Assembly: GCA_964549495.1 (NCBI GenBank)
Contig: CAZJWJ010000029.1
Coordinates: forward strand, 1 to 54,126
Direction: 5' to 3'
Source of the DNA: JACKBJ01 sp964549495
Lineage (GTDB): Bacteria; Chloroflexota; Anaerolineae; Epilineales; Epilineaceae
DNA: 54,126 nt
The notes below the pieces were generated by a model. It had not been told where the DNA came from. It saw nothing but the letters and a program-made list of their open reading frames with translations, and did no database searches. Each line of letters begins with the position of its first letter. Within the stretch, counting starts at the first letter, position 1. This document shows positions 25,842 through 38,754 of this stretch, one piece after another. The translations under genes were made by a program, and so were the position numbers.

Positions 25842-27698
25842 ATGAACCCAACGATGCGCGCCCCACGGCGCAACTGGATCCTGTGGCTGGTCATCCTGGC
25901 CAGCATCGGCCTCCTGGTGATGGCCTATCAAGCCAGCCAGGCCGCTCAACCGATGAGCCTGACCGAGTTGGCCGATCGCGTGCGCGATGGCGAGGTCGAG
26001 TCCATCGAGGTCTCCGGCGACGAGTCCCGGGCCATCGTAACGTTGGCCGGCGAGGGGGATGCGCCCGCCGAGCGGCTGATGGTGCGCAAGGAACGTGGCG
26101 TCGACACCCTCCTGGCCCAGGCCGGCCTGGGTCCCGAGGACCTGGCGGCCGGCTCGGTCTCCTATGCGGTCTCCCGCTCCGGTGGCTTCTCGGGCCTGGC
26201 GCCGCTCTTGAGCACCATCGTGCCCTTCGCCCTGATGATCGCCTTCCTGGTCTTCATGATGCGCCAGGCCCAGAGCGGCAACAACCAGGCCATGAGCTTC
26301 GGCCGCAGCCGCGCCCGCATGCTCACCGGCGATACGCCGACGGTCACCTTCGGCGACGTGGCCGGCGTCGAGGAGGCCAAGCAGGAACTGGCCGAGGTGG
26401 TCGAGTTCCTGCGCGAGCCGGAGAAGTTCATCGCCTTGGGCGCCCGCATCCCCAAGGGCGTCCTGATGGTCGGCCCGCCCGGCTGCGGCAAGACCCTGAT
26501 GGCCCGCGCGGTGGCCGGCGAGGCCGGCGTGCCCTTCTTCAGCATCTCCGGCTCGGAGTTCGTCGAGATGTTCGTCGGCGTCGGCGCGAGCCGCGTCCGC
26601 GACCTCTTCGAACAGGCCAAGAAGCACAGCCCCTGCATCATCTTCGTCGACGAGATCGACGCCGTGGGCCGGCAGCGCGGCGCCGGGCTGGGCGGCAGCC
26701 ACGACGAGCGCGAGCAGACGCTCAACCAGATCCTGGTCGAGATGGACGGCTTCGACACCGACACCAACGTGATCGTCATCGCGGCCACCAACCGGCCGGA
26801 CATCCTGGATCCGGCGCTCCTGCGCCCGGGCCGCTTCGACCGGCGGGTGGTCATCGACCGGCCCGACATGCGCGGCCGGCGGGCCATCCTCGAGACCCAT
26901 TCGCGCGGCAAGCCCATCGCGGCCGACGTCGATCTGGACGTGCTGGCCAAGCAGACGCCGGGCTTCTCCGGCGCCGATTTGGAGAACCTGGTCAACGAGG
27001 CGGCCATCCTGGCCGCGCGGCGCAATGGCCGCACCATCACCGCCGCAGATCTGGATGAGGCCACCGACAAGGTGCGCTACGGGCCCGAGCGCCGCAGCCG
27101 GGTGATCAGCGACAAGGAGCTGGAGCTGACGGCATACCACGAGGCGGGCCACGCCCTGGTCGTGCACCTCTTGCCGGAATGCGATCCGGTGCACAAGATC
27201 ACCATCATCCCCCGCGGCATCTCGGGCGGCATGACCAGCTTCCTGCCCGAGGAGGACCGCTACCTGCAGAGCCGCAGTCGATTCGAGGCCAGCCTGGCGG
27301 CGGCCCTGGGCGGCCGCCTGGCCGAGGAGTTGGTCTTCGGCGAGATCTCGACCGGTGCCTCCAGCGATCTCGACTTCGTCACGCGCACCGCGCGCGAGAT
27401 GGTCACGCGCTACGGCATGAGCGACAAGCTGGGGCCGATCACCTTCGGCCAGAAGAACGAACTGGTCTTCCTGGGCCGCGAGATCTCCGAACAGCGCAAC
27501 TACTCCGAGGCGGTGGCGCGCCAGATCGACCACGAGGTTCGGCGCATCGTCGGCGAGGCCTACGCGCGGGCCCGCCAGACCCTGGCCGACAACATGGACA
27601 AGCTGCACGCCGTGGCCCGGCGCCTCCTGGAGGTCGAGACCCTCGATCGCAAGGCCTTCGAAACCCTGATGGAGCATCCCTCGGCCGTCAGCGCCTGA
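25842..27698 (+). CDS. ftsH: ATP-dependent zinc metalloprotease FtsH
   Basis: A 618-residue membrane protease that degrades damaged and regulatory membrane proteins. Two membrane helices (about 6-27 and 123-143) flank an outside domain. The AAA domain has Walker A GPPGCGKT (Cys where Thr is usual), Walker B CIIFVDEIDAVG, the pore motif region FVEMFVG and the second region of homology with arginine fingers (RPGRFDRR). The protease domain has the zinc motif HEAGH and the third ligand in SSDLDFVT. Length and order match the family. No nearby cell-division gene cluster is linked to it. Confidence 0.95.
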   Translation: MNPTMRAPRRNWILWLVILASIGLLVMAYQASQAAQPMSLTELADRVRDGEVESIEVSGDESRAIVTLAGEGDAPAERLMVRKERGVDTLLAQAGLGPEDLAAGSVSYAVSRSGGFSGLAPLLSTIVPFALMIAFLVFMMRQAQSGNNQAMSFGRSRARMLTGDTPTVTFGDVAGVEEAKQELAEVVEFLREPEKFIALGARIPKGVLMVGPPGCGKTLMARAVAGEAGVPFFSISGSEFVEMFVGVGASRVRDLFEQAKKHSPCIIFVDEIDAVGRQRGAGLGGSHDEREQTLNQILVEMDGFDTDTNVIVIAATNRPDILDPALLRPGRFDRRVVIDRPDMRGRRAILETHSRGKPIAADVDLDVLAKQTPGFSGADLENLVNEAAILAARRNGRTITAADLDEATDKVRYGPERRSRVISDKELELTAYHEAGHALVVHLLPECDPVHKITIIPRGISGGMTSFLPEEDRYLQSRSRFEASLAAALGGRLAEELVFGEISTGASSDLDFVTRTAREMVTRYGMSDKLGPITFGQKNELVFLGREISEQRNYSEAVARQIDHEVRRIVGEAYARARQTLADNMDKLHAVARRLLEVETLDRKAFETLMEHPSAVSA

Positions 27699-27736
27699 GC
27701 GCCGGATCCACAAGGACGGTTCTCGGCTTAGAACCT

Positions 27737-27754
27737 GCTTCGAGAAACAGGCTC
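27737..27754. repeat. Short dispersed repeat, copy 1
   Basis: An 18-bp element GCTTCGAGAAACAGGCTC after ftsH. A copy with one difference lies at 38841-38858. Here the flanks let it form a small imperfect hairpin. Confidence 0.4.
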
Positions 27755-27773
27755 GTAGGTCTGGATCGCTGGA

Positions 27774-28373
27774 TCAAGGCTCGCCGAGGCTCTCCAGCAG
27801 GCCCTGGAAGGCGGCGGTCGCCGCGGCGGCGCGCACCGCCGCGCGATCCCCCTCGAAGTGAAAGCAGCGTTGCCGCTCGCCGGCGGGGCTCAGCCAGGCG
27901 ATCCAGACCGTTCCCACGGGCTTCTCGACGCTGCCGCCGCCGGGGCCGGCGATGCCGGTCACGGAGACCGCCAGCTCGCTGCCGAGCCGAGCGGCGATGC
28001 CGAGCGCCATCTGCCGTGCCACGACCCGACTGACGGCGCCCTCGGAGGCCAGGCGCTCGGCCGAGACGTCCAAGAGGTCGATCTTGACCGGGTTGGCATA
28101 GGCGATGACGCCGCCCAGGTAGTAGTCGGAGCTGCCGGCCGCGTGGGTCAGCAAGGCGCCCAGCAACCCCCCGGTACAGGACTCGGCGGTGGCGAGGCGC
28201 AGGCCGGCCGCGCGGAGACGGCCACCGAGCCGCTCGGCCAGCGCTCGCGCCGAGCGCAGATCCGCCGAAACTCCCGCCGAAGCATCCGCGGACGGTGGGC
28301 GATCCTGCGAGCGCTCCAGCGGCTGGCCGGCATCTCGCCCTGGCTGGTCAGAATCGGGTTCGGGCTGCGCCAT
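27774..28373 (-). CDS. pncC: CinA-family nicotinamide-nucleotide amidohydrolase
   Basis: A 199-residue, stand-alone CinA C-terminal domain. Family motifs: LATAESCTGGLLGALLT, DYYLGGVIAYANPVKIDLL and AVSVTGIAGPGGGSVEKPVGTVWIA. The enzyme deamidates nicotinamide mononucleotide and so salvages the pyridine ring of NAD. The first 40 residues are Pro/Gln/Asp-rich and dispensable-looking. It is convergent with ftsH and divergent from pckA, the two starts being 121 bp apart. Confidence 0.9.
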   Translation of the reverse strand: MAQPEPDSDQPGRDAGQPLERSQDRPPSADASAGVSADLRSARALAERLGGRLRAAGLRLATAESCTGGLLGALLTHAAGSSDYYLGGVIAYANPVKIDLLDVSAERLASEGAVSRVVARQMALGIAARLGSELAVSVTGIAGPGGGSVEKPVGTVWIAWLSPAGERQRCFHFEGDRAAVRAAAATAAFQGLLESLGEP

Positions 28374-28409
28374 GCCTCGCTCCGTGGCCTCGTTCGATGG
28401 GGGCGATTG

Positions 28410-28418
28410 TGCTACACT
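28410..28418 (+). promoter_or_regulatory. Extended -10 element for pckA
   Basis: TG-C-TACACT with the hexamer at 28413-28418. The leader to pckA would be about 70 nt. Confidence 0.55.
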
Positions 28419-28494
28419 CGCCCTGTTTGATCAACGATCACCAGAGCGCGGCGGGGTGCGGCCCCACGCGCCGGACGCTGCCGGAGGGATCGAC

Positions 28495-30099
28495 ATGCCG
28501 CAGCAAGCCGATGGCCCGGCCCGCTTCGGGCTGGACGCGCAAGGGCTCCAGCCCTCCAAAGAGGTCTTCTGGAACCTCGCCACCGCGCCGCTGGTCGAGG
28601 AGGCCCTGTTGCGCGGCGAAGGCCAGCTGGCCTCGACCGGTGCCTTCGTCAGCCACACGGGCGCACATACCGGCCGATCGCCGGACGATCGTTTCGTGGT
28701 GCGCGAGCCGGCCTGCGAGGACACGGTCTGGTGGGGTGAGGTCAACCGCGAGATCTCGCCGGAGCAGTTCGACGGCCTGCGCGATCGGGTCTGTCGGGCC
28801 CTCGAATCCGAGGACATCTTCGTGCAGGATCTGCAGGCCGGCGCGGACCCGGAGCACCGGCTGCATGTGCGCGTGATCACCGGCAGCGCGTGGCACGCTC
28901 TCTTCGCGCGCAACATGTTCCGCTTGCCCAAGGCCGCCGATGGGGCCGGCCAGCCGCCCGACTGGGTGGTGCTCCATGCGCCCCAGGTCCAGGCCGATCC
29001 GGCGCGGGACGGGACCAACTCCGGCACCTTCGTCATCATCAGCTTCGGCGCTCGGACGGTCATCATCGGCGGCACGGCCTACGCCGGCGAGATCAAGAAG
29101 TCGATCTTCTCGGTCATGAACCACCTGCTGCCCGAGCGCGGCGTCTTGCCCATGCACTGCTCGGCCAACGTGGCCAAGGGAGGCTCGGACACCGCCCTCT
29201 TCTTCGGCCTGTCCGGCACGGGCAAGACCACCCTGTCGGCCGATCCGGAGCGCCCCTTGATCGGCGACGACGAGCACGGCTGGGGTCCGGAAGGCGTCTT
29301 CAACTTCGAGGGGGGCTGCTACGCCAAGGTCATCCGCCTGGATCCGGCCGTCGAGCCCGAGATCTATGACGCGACCGAGCGCTTCGGCACCATCCTCGAG
29401 AACGTCGTGCTCGATCCGGTCAGCCGCGTGCCCGACTATGACGACGGCTCGCTGACCGAGAACACGCGCTCCTCCTATCCCCTGAGCAGCCTGCGCAACG
29501 TGGTCGCCTCCTCGCGCGGCGGGCATCCCCGCAACGTGCTCTTCTTGACCGCCGATGCCTTCGGCGTGCTGCCCCCGATCAGCCGCCTGTCCCGCGAGCA
29601 GGCCATGTACCATTTCATCTCGGGCTACACGGCCAAGGTGGCCGGCACCGAGCGGGGGGTGACCGAGCCCAAGGCCACCTTCAGTGCCTGCTTCGGCGCT
29701 CCCTTCCTGCCGCGCCATCCCGGCGTATACGCCGAGATGCTCGGCCGCTTGTTGGACGAGCATGGTGTGGCCGTCTGGATGGTCAACACCGGCTGGGCCC
29801 GCGGCCCCTACGGCGTGGGCAGTCGGATTCACCTCCACCACACCCGCGCGATGGTCCGCGCTGCCTTGGGTGGCCAGCTGTCAGGCGTGGACTTCGCCGT
29901 CGATCCGGTCTTCGGCTTGCGCATGCCGCGGGCGGTTCCGAGCGTGCCGAGCGAGATGCTCTCGCCGCGCGACGGATGGCCCGACGCGGCGGCCTACGAT
30001 CGCAAGGCCGGCGAGCTGGCGGCCATGTTCCGCAAGAACTTCGAGCGCTTCGCCGACGGCGTCGGTCCCGAGGTGCTCGCGGCCGGTCCGAGGATCTGA
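28495..30099 (+). CDS. pckA: Phosphoenolpyruvate carboxykinase (ATP)
   Basis: A 534-residue enzyme that converts oxaloacetate and ATP to phosphoenolpyruvate. I use the ATG at 28495, which has GGAGGG 7 nt upstream. Family motifs: HTGRSPDDRFVV, the kinase-1a loop GLSGTGKTTLSADPER, the GDDEHGW metal site, ENTRSSYPL, and FSACFGAPFLPRHP. The length fits ATP-type enzymes, and no key residue is missing. mdh follows after 96 bp; together they link malate, oxaloacetate and PEP for gluconeogenesis or anaplerosis. Confidence 0.95.
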   Translation: MPQQADGPARFGLDAQGLQPSKEVFWNLATAPLVEEALLRGEGQLASTGAFVSHTGAHTGRSPDDRFVVREPACEDTVWWGEVNREISPEQFDGLRDRVCRALESEDIFVQDLQAGADPEHRLHVRVITGSAWHALFARNMFRLPKAADGAGQPPDWVVLHAPQVQADPARDGTNSGTFVIISFGARTVIIGGTAYAGEIKKSIFSVMNHLLPERGVLPMHCSANVAKGGSDTALFFGLSGTGKTTLSADPERPLIGDDEHGWGPEGVFNFEGGCYAKVIRLDPAVEPEIYDATERFGTILENVVLDPVSRVPDYDDGSLTENTRSSYPLSSLRNVVASSRGGHPRNVLFLTADAFGVLPPISRLSREQAMYHFISGYTAKVAGTERGVTEPKATFSACFGAPFLPRHPGVYAEMLGRLLDEHGVAVWMVNTGWARGPYGVGSRIHLHHTRAMVRAALGGQLSGVDFAVDPVFGLRMPRAVPSVPSEMLSPRDGWPDAAAYDRKAGELAAMFRKNFERFADGVGPEVLAAGPRI

Positions 30100-30195
30100 T
30101 CCGCCGGGACCGGTTGCGATCCGTCGACCCGCCGGAGCCCGCCGCGAGCCGACCATCTCGTGAATGAGACCCATAGACAAAGGACAGTTCCCGCC

Positions 30196-31176
30196 ATGCG
30201 CACTCCCATCCAGGTGGCCGTCACCGGCGCGGCCGGCAACATCGGTTACGCCCTGCTCTTCCGCATCGCCAGCGGCGAGCTCTTGGGCCCGGATCGACCC
30301 GTTCGGCTCAAGCTGCTCGAGATCACACCGGCCATGCAAGCCCTCGAGGGCGTGGCGATGGAGTTGGATGACTGCGCCTTTCCGCTCCTGACCGGCATGG
30401 ACCTGACCGACGAGGCCGCGACGGCTTTCGACGGGGCGAGCTGGTGTCTGCTGGTCGGCGCCCGGCCGCGCGGCAAGGGCATGGAGCGCAAGGATCTGAT
30501 CCAGGCCAACGGGCCCATCTTCACCGGTCAAGGGCGGGCCATCAACGCGCGGGCCGCCGACGACGTGCGGGTGCTGGTGGTCGGCAACCCGGCCAACACC
30601 AACTGCCTGATCGCCATGTCCAACGCGCCGGACGTGCCGCGCGAGCGCTTCAGCGCCATGACCCGGCTGGACCACAACCGGGCCCAGAGCCAGCTGGCCC
30701 GCAAGGTCGGCCGGCCCATCACCGCGGTCGATCGGGTGACGATCTGGGGCAACCACAGCTCGACGCAGTACCCGGATGCCTACCATGCGCGGATCGACGG
30801 CCGGCCGGCCACCGAGCTGATCGACGATGATGCCTGGATTCGCCAGACCTTCATCCCCGAGGTCCAGCAGCGCGGCGCGGCCATCATCAACGCCCGCGGC
30901 CAGTCCAGCGCCGCCAGTGCGGCCAATGCCGCCATCGACCATGTCCGCAGCTGGGACCGGGGCACGGCCGAGGGCGATTGGGTGAGCATGGCCATTCCCT
31001 CCACCGGCGACTACGGCACGCCCGAGGGCGTCATCTTCAGCTATCCGGTCCGAATCGCCGGCGGCAAGGTCGAGGTGGTCCAGGGCCTGTCGCTCTCCGA
31101 CTTCGACCGGCAGCGGTTGGAGGCCACCGGGCAGGAACTTCGCGAAGAACGCGCCGCGGTCGAGGATCTGCTCTAG
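30196..31176 (+). CDS. mdh: Malate dehydrogenase
   Basis: A 326-residue NAD(P)-dependent malate dehydrogenase of the cytosolic type. The ATG at 30196 gives the usual start MRTPIQVAVTGAAGNIGYAL; a GTG at 30160 in the same frame is less likely. Key parts: nucleotide-binding GAAGNIG, substrate-binding GARPRGKGMERKDL, VVGNPANTN, LDHNRAQSQLA and the catalytic His in WGNHSSTQYPD. Likely co-transcribed with pckA. Confidence 0.94.
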   Translation: MRTPIQVAVTGAAGNIGYALLFRIASGELLGPDRPVRLKLLEITPAMQALEGVAMELDDCAFPLLTGMDLTDEAATAFDGASWCLLVGARPRGKGMERKDLIQANGPIFTGQGRAINARAADDVRVLVVGNPANTNCLIAMSNAPDVPRERFSAMTRLDHNRAQSQLARKVGRPITAVDRVTIWGNHSSTQYPDAYHARIDGRPATELIDDDAWIRQTFIPEVQQRGAAIINARGQSSAASAANAAIDHVRSWDRGTAEGDWVSMAIPSTGDYGTPEGVIFSYPVRIAGGKVEVVQGLSLSDFDRQRLEATGQELREERAAVEDLL

Positions 31177-31206
31177 GGCGTGCTGGCCCATGCTCGCTCG
31201 AATCCG

Positions 31207-32054
31207 TTAGTACTCGACGCCACCCTCCTCGGCCGGCGCGTAGGCCAACTCGAGCGCCCAGCGGGCGATCCGGGCGTAGGCTCCGGCCAGGGCCTCGCCC
31301 AGGTCCGCATCGGTGAAGGGCGGCGGACCCAGGTGTCGCAGGACGAGCAGCGGGATCTCGGCGCGTCGCGGCCGCGTCTCGAAGCGGTCGAGTCCTCGGC
31401 CGGCGCTCCAGAAGTCGTCGAGCATGTCCTCCAAGGGAGGCGAGCAGCTCGCGGACCCCTGCGCTCGCGCGCCGGCCGCGCGAGCGCGATGGTCGGACCG
31501 ATCGCCGGGCTCGCAGGTAGCGTCTCGAGCGCCCGGCCCGGGCGCGGCGGATCGGGCTTCGACCGACCGCGCGAGCTGGATGCCCCGCAAGGCGAGGAGC
31601 AGATCGGCCTGGCCTGCTAGAAGGGGCGTGAGGGCCAAGAGTGCCGCGGCGCCGTGCGCGCAGTTCTCCCGACCGCAAGCGCATTCGACGGCCAGGTCCT
31701 CGGCCCGGGTGGGTAGCAGCGGATGGCCCTGCGTGCTCAGGGCTTCGGCCAGAAGCTCGAGGTCTTCCGCGCCCCGGTCGGCGACATCGGCGCGCGCGCC
31801 GGGGCCCCGACCGCTTCGGTTCAGTGCCCGATCCAGCGCGGCGCGGGGTGGGGGCCACAGCGCGACGCGCAGGTCGATCGGCGCGGATCGCGCCTCGCTA
31901 AGGGTCCAGGTCAGACCGAGCGCTTCGGCTTCCGGCGCCCCCAGCGTTGCCTTGGCACCGCCCTCTAGCAAGGCCGCGCCGCGGGCGAGCCACTCGGGCT
32001 CGAAGACCTGCTCCAATGCACTCGTCCAGCGTGCGGGCCATGCCGAAGCCTGGC

Positions 32055-32058
<4 letters not shown>
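31207..32058 (-). CDS. SWIM zinc-finger protein
   Basis: The ATG at 32058 overlaps the helicase stop as ATGA; 283 residues. The SWIM motif is CACGRENCAHGAAALLAL (C-x-C-x4-C-x-H), at about residues 134-143. The first 130 residues match the N-terminal part of SWIM proteins found beside SNF2 helicases, and the C-terminal part is Asp/Arg-rich and uncharacterised. SWIM modules bind DNA or protein. Coupling to the helicase says the two form a complex or act in one process, probably DNA remodelling or repair. It converges on mdh with a 30-bp gap. Confidence 0.85.
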
Positions 32059-35276
<3,218 letters not shown>

Positions 35277-35369
35277 CGAAACCTAGGGCGCGGACTCGTG
35301 GAGTGTCGAGACCGAGCGCAACCACGCAAGGCTAGGTGGTCGCGCTCCGGTGGAGCGTGCTCGGCCCCC

Positions 35370-35378
35370 AGTATAGCA
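35370..35378 (-). promoter_or_regulatory. Extended -10 element for the SNF2-SWIM unit
   Basis: Minus strand TG-C-TATACT (hexamer 35375 down to 35370), the best -10 match of the set, about 94 bp before the helicase start. It shows that the unit has its own promoter rather than relying on read-through from the ATPase cluster. Confidence 0.6.
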
Positions 35379-35425
35379 CATCCGTTCGATGGGTGGTGGC
35401 GCCGCGTTCGCGCCGCCCGGATCGA

Positions 35426-36697
35426 TCAGGGCACGTAGCGATAGCCGCGTCCGCGCACGGTGCGGATGTGCTGTGGCCGGCCCGGCATGGGCTCGACCTT
35501 GCGCCTCAGGCGGCTGATCAGCTTCTCGACCCGCGAGTCGTCCACCTCGCCCAGGAACTCCTCGCCCCAGACCTGGCCGATGATATCGGCCTTGCTGCAG
35601 AGCCGGCCCGGGCTGGCGTAGAGCAACTTGAGCAGGCTGAACTCCAGGGCGGTCAGCGAGGCGACCCGGCGTCCGTTGACGCTGACTTCGCCGGTGGACC
35701 TGTCCAGCCAGATGCCCTCGTCCGGCGAGCGATGACGGGCTTGCCCGTTGTGTGGAGCGAGCGTGACCGCGGTCTCCGCGTCGGCGGTGCTGACTCCTTC
35801 CGCTCTGGCGGGCGGTGAGGATGGCGCGGTCTTCTGCGGGATCGAGTTCCGAACCGCCTCCTCTACCGGCGCCCAGAGTGCGTTGCCGCGCAGCTTGCGT
35901 TCGCGACCGCGGAAGAGGCTGAAGGCGGCCACCTGCAGGCTGGCGGGCCGGCCTTCGGAGAGCTGGTGCAGACGGGCGCATTCGGCCTCGTCGAAGCGGA
36001 TCGAGGTCGAGGCCAGGGCCTGCTCGATCAATCGGTCGCAAGAACCGCGATCCAAGGCTTGTAGCACTGCCGAGGTGAAGACCGTCGCGAAGGGTGATCC
36101 GCGCCAAGACTCGATCACCCTCGTGGCTTCGGGCAGCGGGCGTTCGGTTGCCACGACCAGGCCGAGGCTGCGAGGGCTGCGCCGGGCCAGGCTGACCATC
36201 TGGGCCAAGAAGTGCCGGCTCTCCGCCTCCGCCTCGGGGCTGTCGGTCTGCAGGGCCCACTCGAATTCGTCCAGCAGCAGGACCAGCCCGATGCCGCGGT
36301 CGGCCAGATCGTCCAGGTACTCCTCCAGGTCGATGACGTCGAAGTCGTCACGACCGAGGAGCCGTTCCGTCGGGGCCTCCAGATCGGCCTGCTCGACCCG
36401 CACCGCGAGCCGGGCGACGCGCCGCCAGAAGCGTTCGGCGCTGAAGGGGGTCACCGACTGCGCGTCGAGGTAGATCAGCAGGGTGTCGGGTGCCGTCAAG
36501 CCTTGCCCTCCGGCCACCTTGGGATCGGAGATGTAGCGCAGGAGACTGGTCTTACCCATGCCCAGCCCGCCGCTGATGGCCACGTTACCGCGCTGCGGCG
36601 AGCGGATATGGTCGAAGATCAGGTCGATCACGCGCTCGCGGTCGATGAAGCTCTCCGGCGGGGCCGGGCTGTGCGGGCTGAAGGGATTCTGGGACAT
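35426..36697 (-). CDS. P-loop ATPase fused to an OmpR/PhoB-type winged helix (protein A)
   Basis: I take the ATG at 36697 with AGGAG 8 nt upstream; 423 residues. Residues about 17-280 are a STAND/AAA-like ATPase: Walker A GGLGMGKTS (43-51), Walker B LVLLLDEFEW (about 138-147) and a sensor-like LGLVVATERPLPEA. A Ser/Pro/Ala spacer follows. Residues about 325-423 are an OmpR/PhoB effector domain (STGEVSVNGRRVASLTALEF, SRVEKLISRLRRKVEP, IRTVRGRGYRYVP). There is no receiver domain, so nucleotide state may replace phosphorylation as the switch. Last gene of the four-gene cluster. Confidence 0.88.
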   Translation of the reverse strand: MSQNPFSPHSPAPPESFIDRERVIDLIFDHIRSPQRGNVAISGGLGMGKTSLLRYISDPKVAGGQGLTAPDTLLIYLDAQSVTPFSAERFWRRVARLAVRVEQADLEAPTERLLGRDDFDVIDLEEYLDDLADRGIGLVLLLDEFEWALQTDSPEAEAESRHFLAQMVSLARRSPRSLGLVVATERPLPEATRVIESWRGSPFATVFTSAVLQALDRGSCDRLIEQALASTSIRFDEAECARLHQLSEGRPASLQVAAFSLFRGRERKLRGNALWAPVEEAVRNSIPQKTAPSSPPARAEGVSTADAETAVTLAPHNGQARHRSPDEGIWLDRSTGEVSVNGRRVASLTALEFSLLKLLYASPGRLCSKADIIGQVWGEEFLGEVDDSRVEKLISRLRRKVEPMPGRPQHIRTVRGRGYRYVP

Positions 36698-36755
36698 TGC
36701 GGGCGCTCCTGGAATCTGCGGGTGAACGAGCATGGGCCTTGCTCTGGATCGTGGG

Positions 36756-38693
36756 TCAATTGTGGCGGGAGAGAATGAGATGGACGGCGACGGCGCCGGC
36801 TAGGCTGAGGGTCATCGCGGTGATCCAACGCCCGGAACCGAGCAGGCCGGAGCCTTGGGCCAGGTAGCCCAGCGAGGCGAGGTAGATCAGGCTGGTGATC
36901 ACCAGAAGGCTGCGCTGCCGCCCCTTGGCACTGGCCGCCAGCCGGTCGCGGGCCGACTCAGCTTCCGTGAGCCGGCGCTCCAAGAGGGCACGCTGCATCT
37001 GCTCGCGCCGCCGCTGCTGCGCGTCGGCCTCCAGGTGGCGCTCTTCCAGGGTGGCCAGGGCCCGGATCAGGTAGTCGTCATCCGGCATGTAGCGCAGGGC
37101 TTCCCGGTAGGCCTCCATGGCCTTGTCCCAGCGGCCGGCCGCCAGATGGGCGCCCGCCGTGGCTCGCCAGCTGTCGCGAAGCCGAACGCGGATCGAGTGA
37201 TCTTCCGGCTGCAGATCGAGCACGCGCTGATAATGGGCGCGCGCCATGTCGAAGCGACCATCGTTCTCCAGCGCGGCGCCCAGGTCGCGGTGTGCGGCGA
37301 TCAGTCCATCCCGAGCGCTTTCCGGGTCGAGCCGGTAGGCGCGCTCGAAGCCATCGACGGCGGCCTCGAAGCGCTCGCTCTCGTAGAGGCCTTGCGCCAG
37401 ACCGAGTTGGGCACGTGCATGGTTGGGATTGGCCGCCAGCGCCCGCCGATAGTCCACGACGGCCGCCTCGATGCGCCCGGCGTGGTGTTGTCGCCTGGCC
37501 GACTCGTAGAGCCGGACCGCGCGGGCACTGATCTGTTCCAGTTCGCGTTTGGCCTCGTCCAGCGAATGCTTGCGAAGGATCCACTCGCGCAGGAAGGGGA
37601 CGCGGAAGCAGTAGGTATCGCGACCCGCCGAGGCGATGATCTCCCATTCGGAGAGGATGACCGGTGCCGTCGAGAGCTCCATGCCTTGCAGCCGCACGCC
37701 GTGCTCGCGCAAGGTCTCGCCGATCTGCCGGAGGCTGGCCGTCTGGCGCTCGCGGCCGATGTGGGCGATGGCCGAGAGGATGAAGCGCTCGGCAGGCGGG
37801 AACTCGTCCCAGAACCAGGACAGACCGCCCATGCCCAACTCCATCGCGGCCGACAGCAGGCCGGCATCGATGTCGCCGGCCTCGATGCGCTTCTTTCCGG
37901 CGCGGGTGCAGCGCTCGTAGAGCTCGTAGCAGATCAGCTGCAGGAAGTAGGGGTGGCCGGCCGTCAGCTCGAGCAGACGCTCCACCGCCGCGTCCGCGTA
38001 GACCACGTGGTCCTGTGCCGGCTCGCGGATCAAGCGCTCGGCCGCCTCGGGGTCGAGCACCGAGACGCGTTTGCATTGCGCGCTCTTGAAGGTGGCCTTG
38101 ATGCGGCTGGGCAGCTCGTCCAGGCGCCGGCCGACCACGAAGACGAAGGTCAGGTGGCGCTGCTCGTCGATCAACAGGTCCTGCAAGTAGCCGAACAGCA
38201 CGTTGTAGGCCGCGTCCGGAGGCACGTCCTCGCCGCCGAGCACGTCGAATTCGTCGACCAAGACCAGGAGGCGCTCGCCGGCCAGGGCCTCGTAGACCCG
38301 CGGCAGGAAGCTGTACTGGAAGAAGCTCTCTTCCTCGAAAGCCTCGCGCGAGGGGATGTCCAGGCTCAAGGCGCGGGCGATCTCGCGCGCCAAACCGTAG
38401 AGCACCTGGCCCAGCCGATGCTGCGCCCGGCCCTGGAGGTCGAAGAAGACCGGCCGGAAGCCGACCGGCGTTCGCTCCGGCCGCATGAACTGGTAGAGCA
38501 CGCTGGTCTTGCCGATGCGGCGCTGCCCGAAGAGCACGATGACGTTCTGGTAGGGCGAACTGAGCGTGTTGCGCACGAAGCGCATCACGCTTTCGCGACC
38601 GTAGAAACCGACGCCCTCGGTCAGCGGTGTGAGGATGTAGGGATTGGGCTGGCGCAAAGCGCCACGGGCGGTCAGCGGTACGAGCTCGTGCAT
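36756..38693 (-). CDS. STAND-type ATPase with TPRs and two C-terminal membrane helices
   Basis: I start at the ATG at 38693 (645 residues); no clear ribosome-binding site. Residues about 28-330 are the ATPase: YGRES, Walker A FGQRRIGKTSVLYQ (56-64), Walker B LLVLVDEFDVL, and EAAERLIREP, which it shares almost word for word with the second ATPase of the 1569-residue protein. Residues about 420-570 hold TPR repeats (AQLGLAQGLYESERFEAAVDGF). A basic helix leads to two membrane segments near the end, so it should sit on the inner face of the membrane. It lies 58 bp upstream of protein A. Confidence 0.88.
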   Translation of the reverse strand: MHELVPLTARGALRQPNPYILTPLTEGVGFYGRESVMRFVRNTLSSPYQNVIVLFGQRRIGKTSVLYQFMRPERTPVGFRPVFFDLQGRAQHRLGQVLYGLAREIARALSLDIPSREAFEEESFFQYSFLPRVYEALAGERLLVLVDEFDVLGGEDVPPDAAYNVLFGYLQDLLIDEQRHLTFVFVVGRRLDELPSRIKATFKSAQCKRVSVLDPEAAERLIREPAQDHVVYADAAVERLLELTAGHPYFLQLICYELYERCTRAGKKRIEAGDIDAGLLSAAMELGMGGLSWFWDEFPPAERFILSAIAHIGRERQTASLRQIGETLREHGVRLQGMELSTAPVILSEWEIIASAGRDTYCFRVPFLREWILRKHSLDEAKRELEQISARAVRLYESARRQHHAGRIEAAVVDYRRALAANPNHARAQLGLAQGLYESERFEAAVDGFERAYRLDPESARDGLIAAHRDLGAALENDGRFDMARAHYQRVLDLQPEDHSIRVRLRDSWRATAGAHLAAGRWDKAMEAYREALRYMPDDDYLIRALATLEERHLEADAQQRRREQMQRALLERRLTEAESARDRLAASAKGRQRSLLVITSLIYLASLGYLAQGSGLLGSGRWITAMTLSLAGAVAVHLILSRHN

Positions 38694-38754
38694 GGATGAG
38701 AGTACCCCATCCGACACGCTAATCGAGGCCACTCGAGCCTGCTCGACCGGGGCG

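Noticed and set aside
23646..27713. Two long minus-strand frames opposite the PASTA kinase and ftsH
   Set aside because: Antisense shadows of two very well-conserved proteins.
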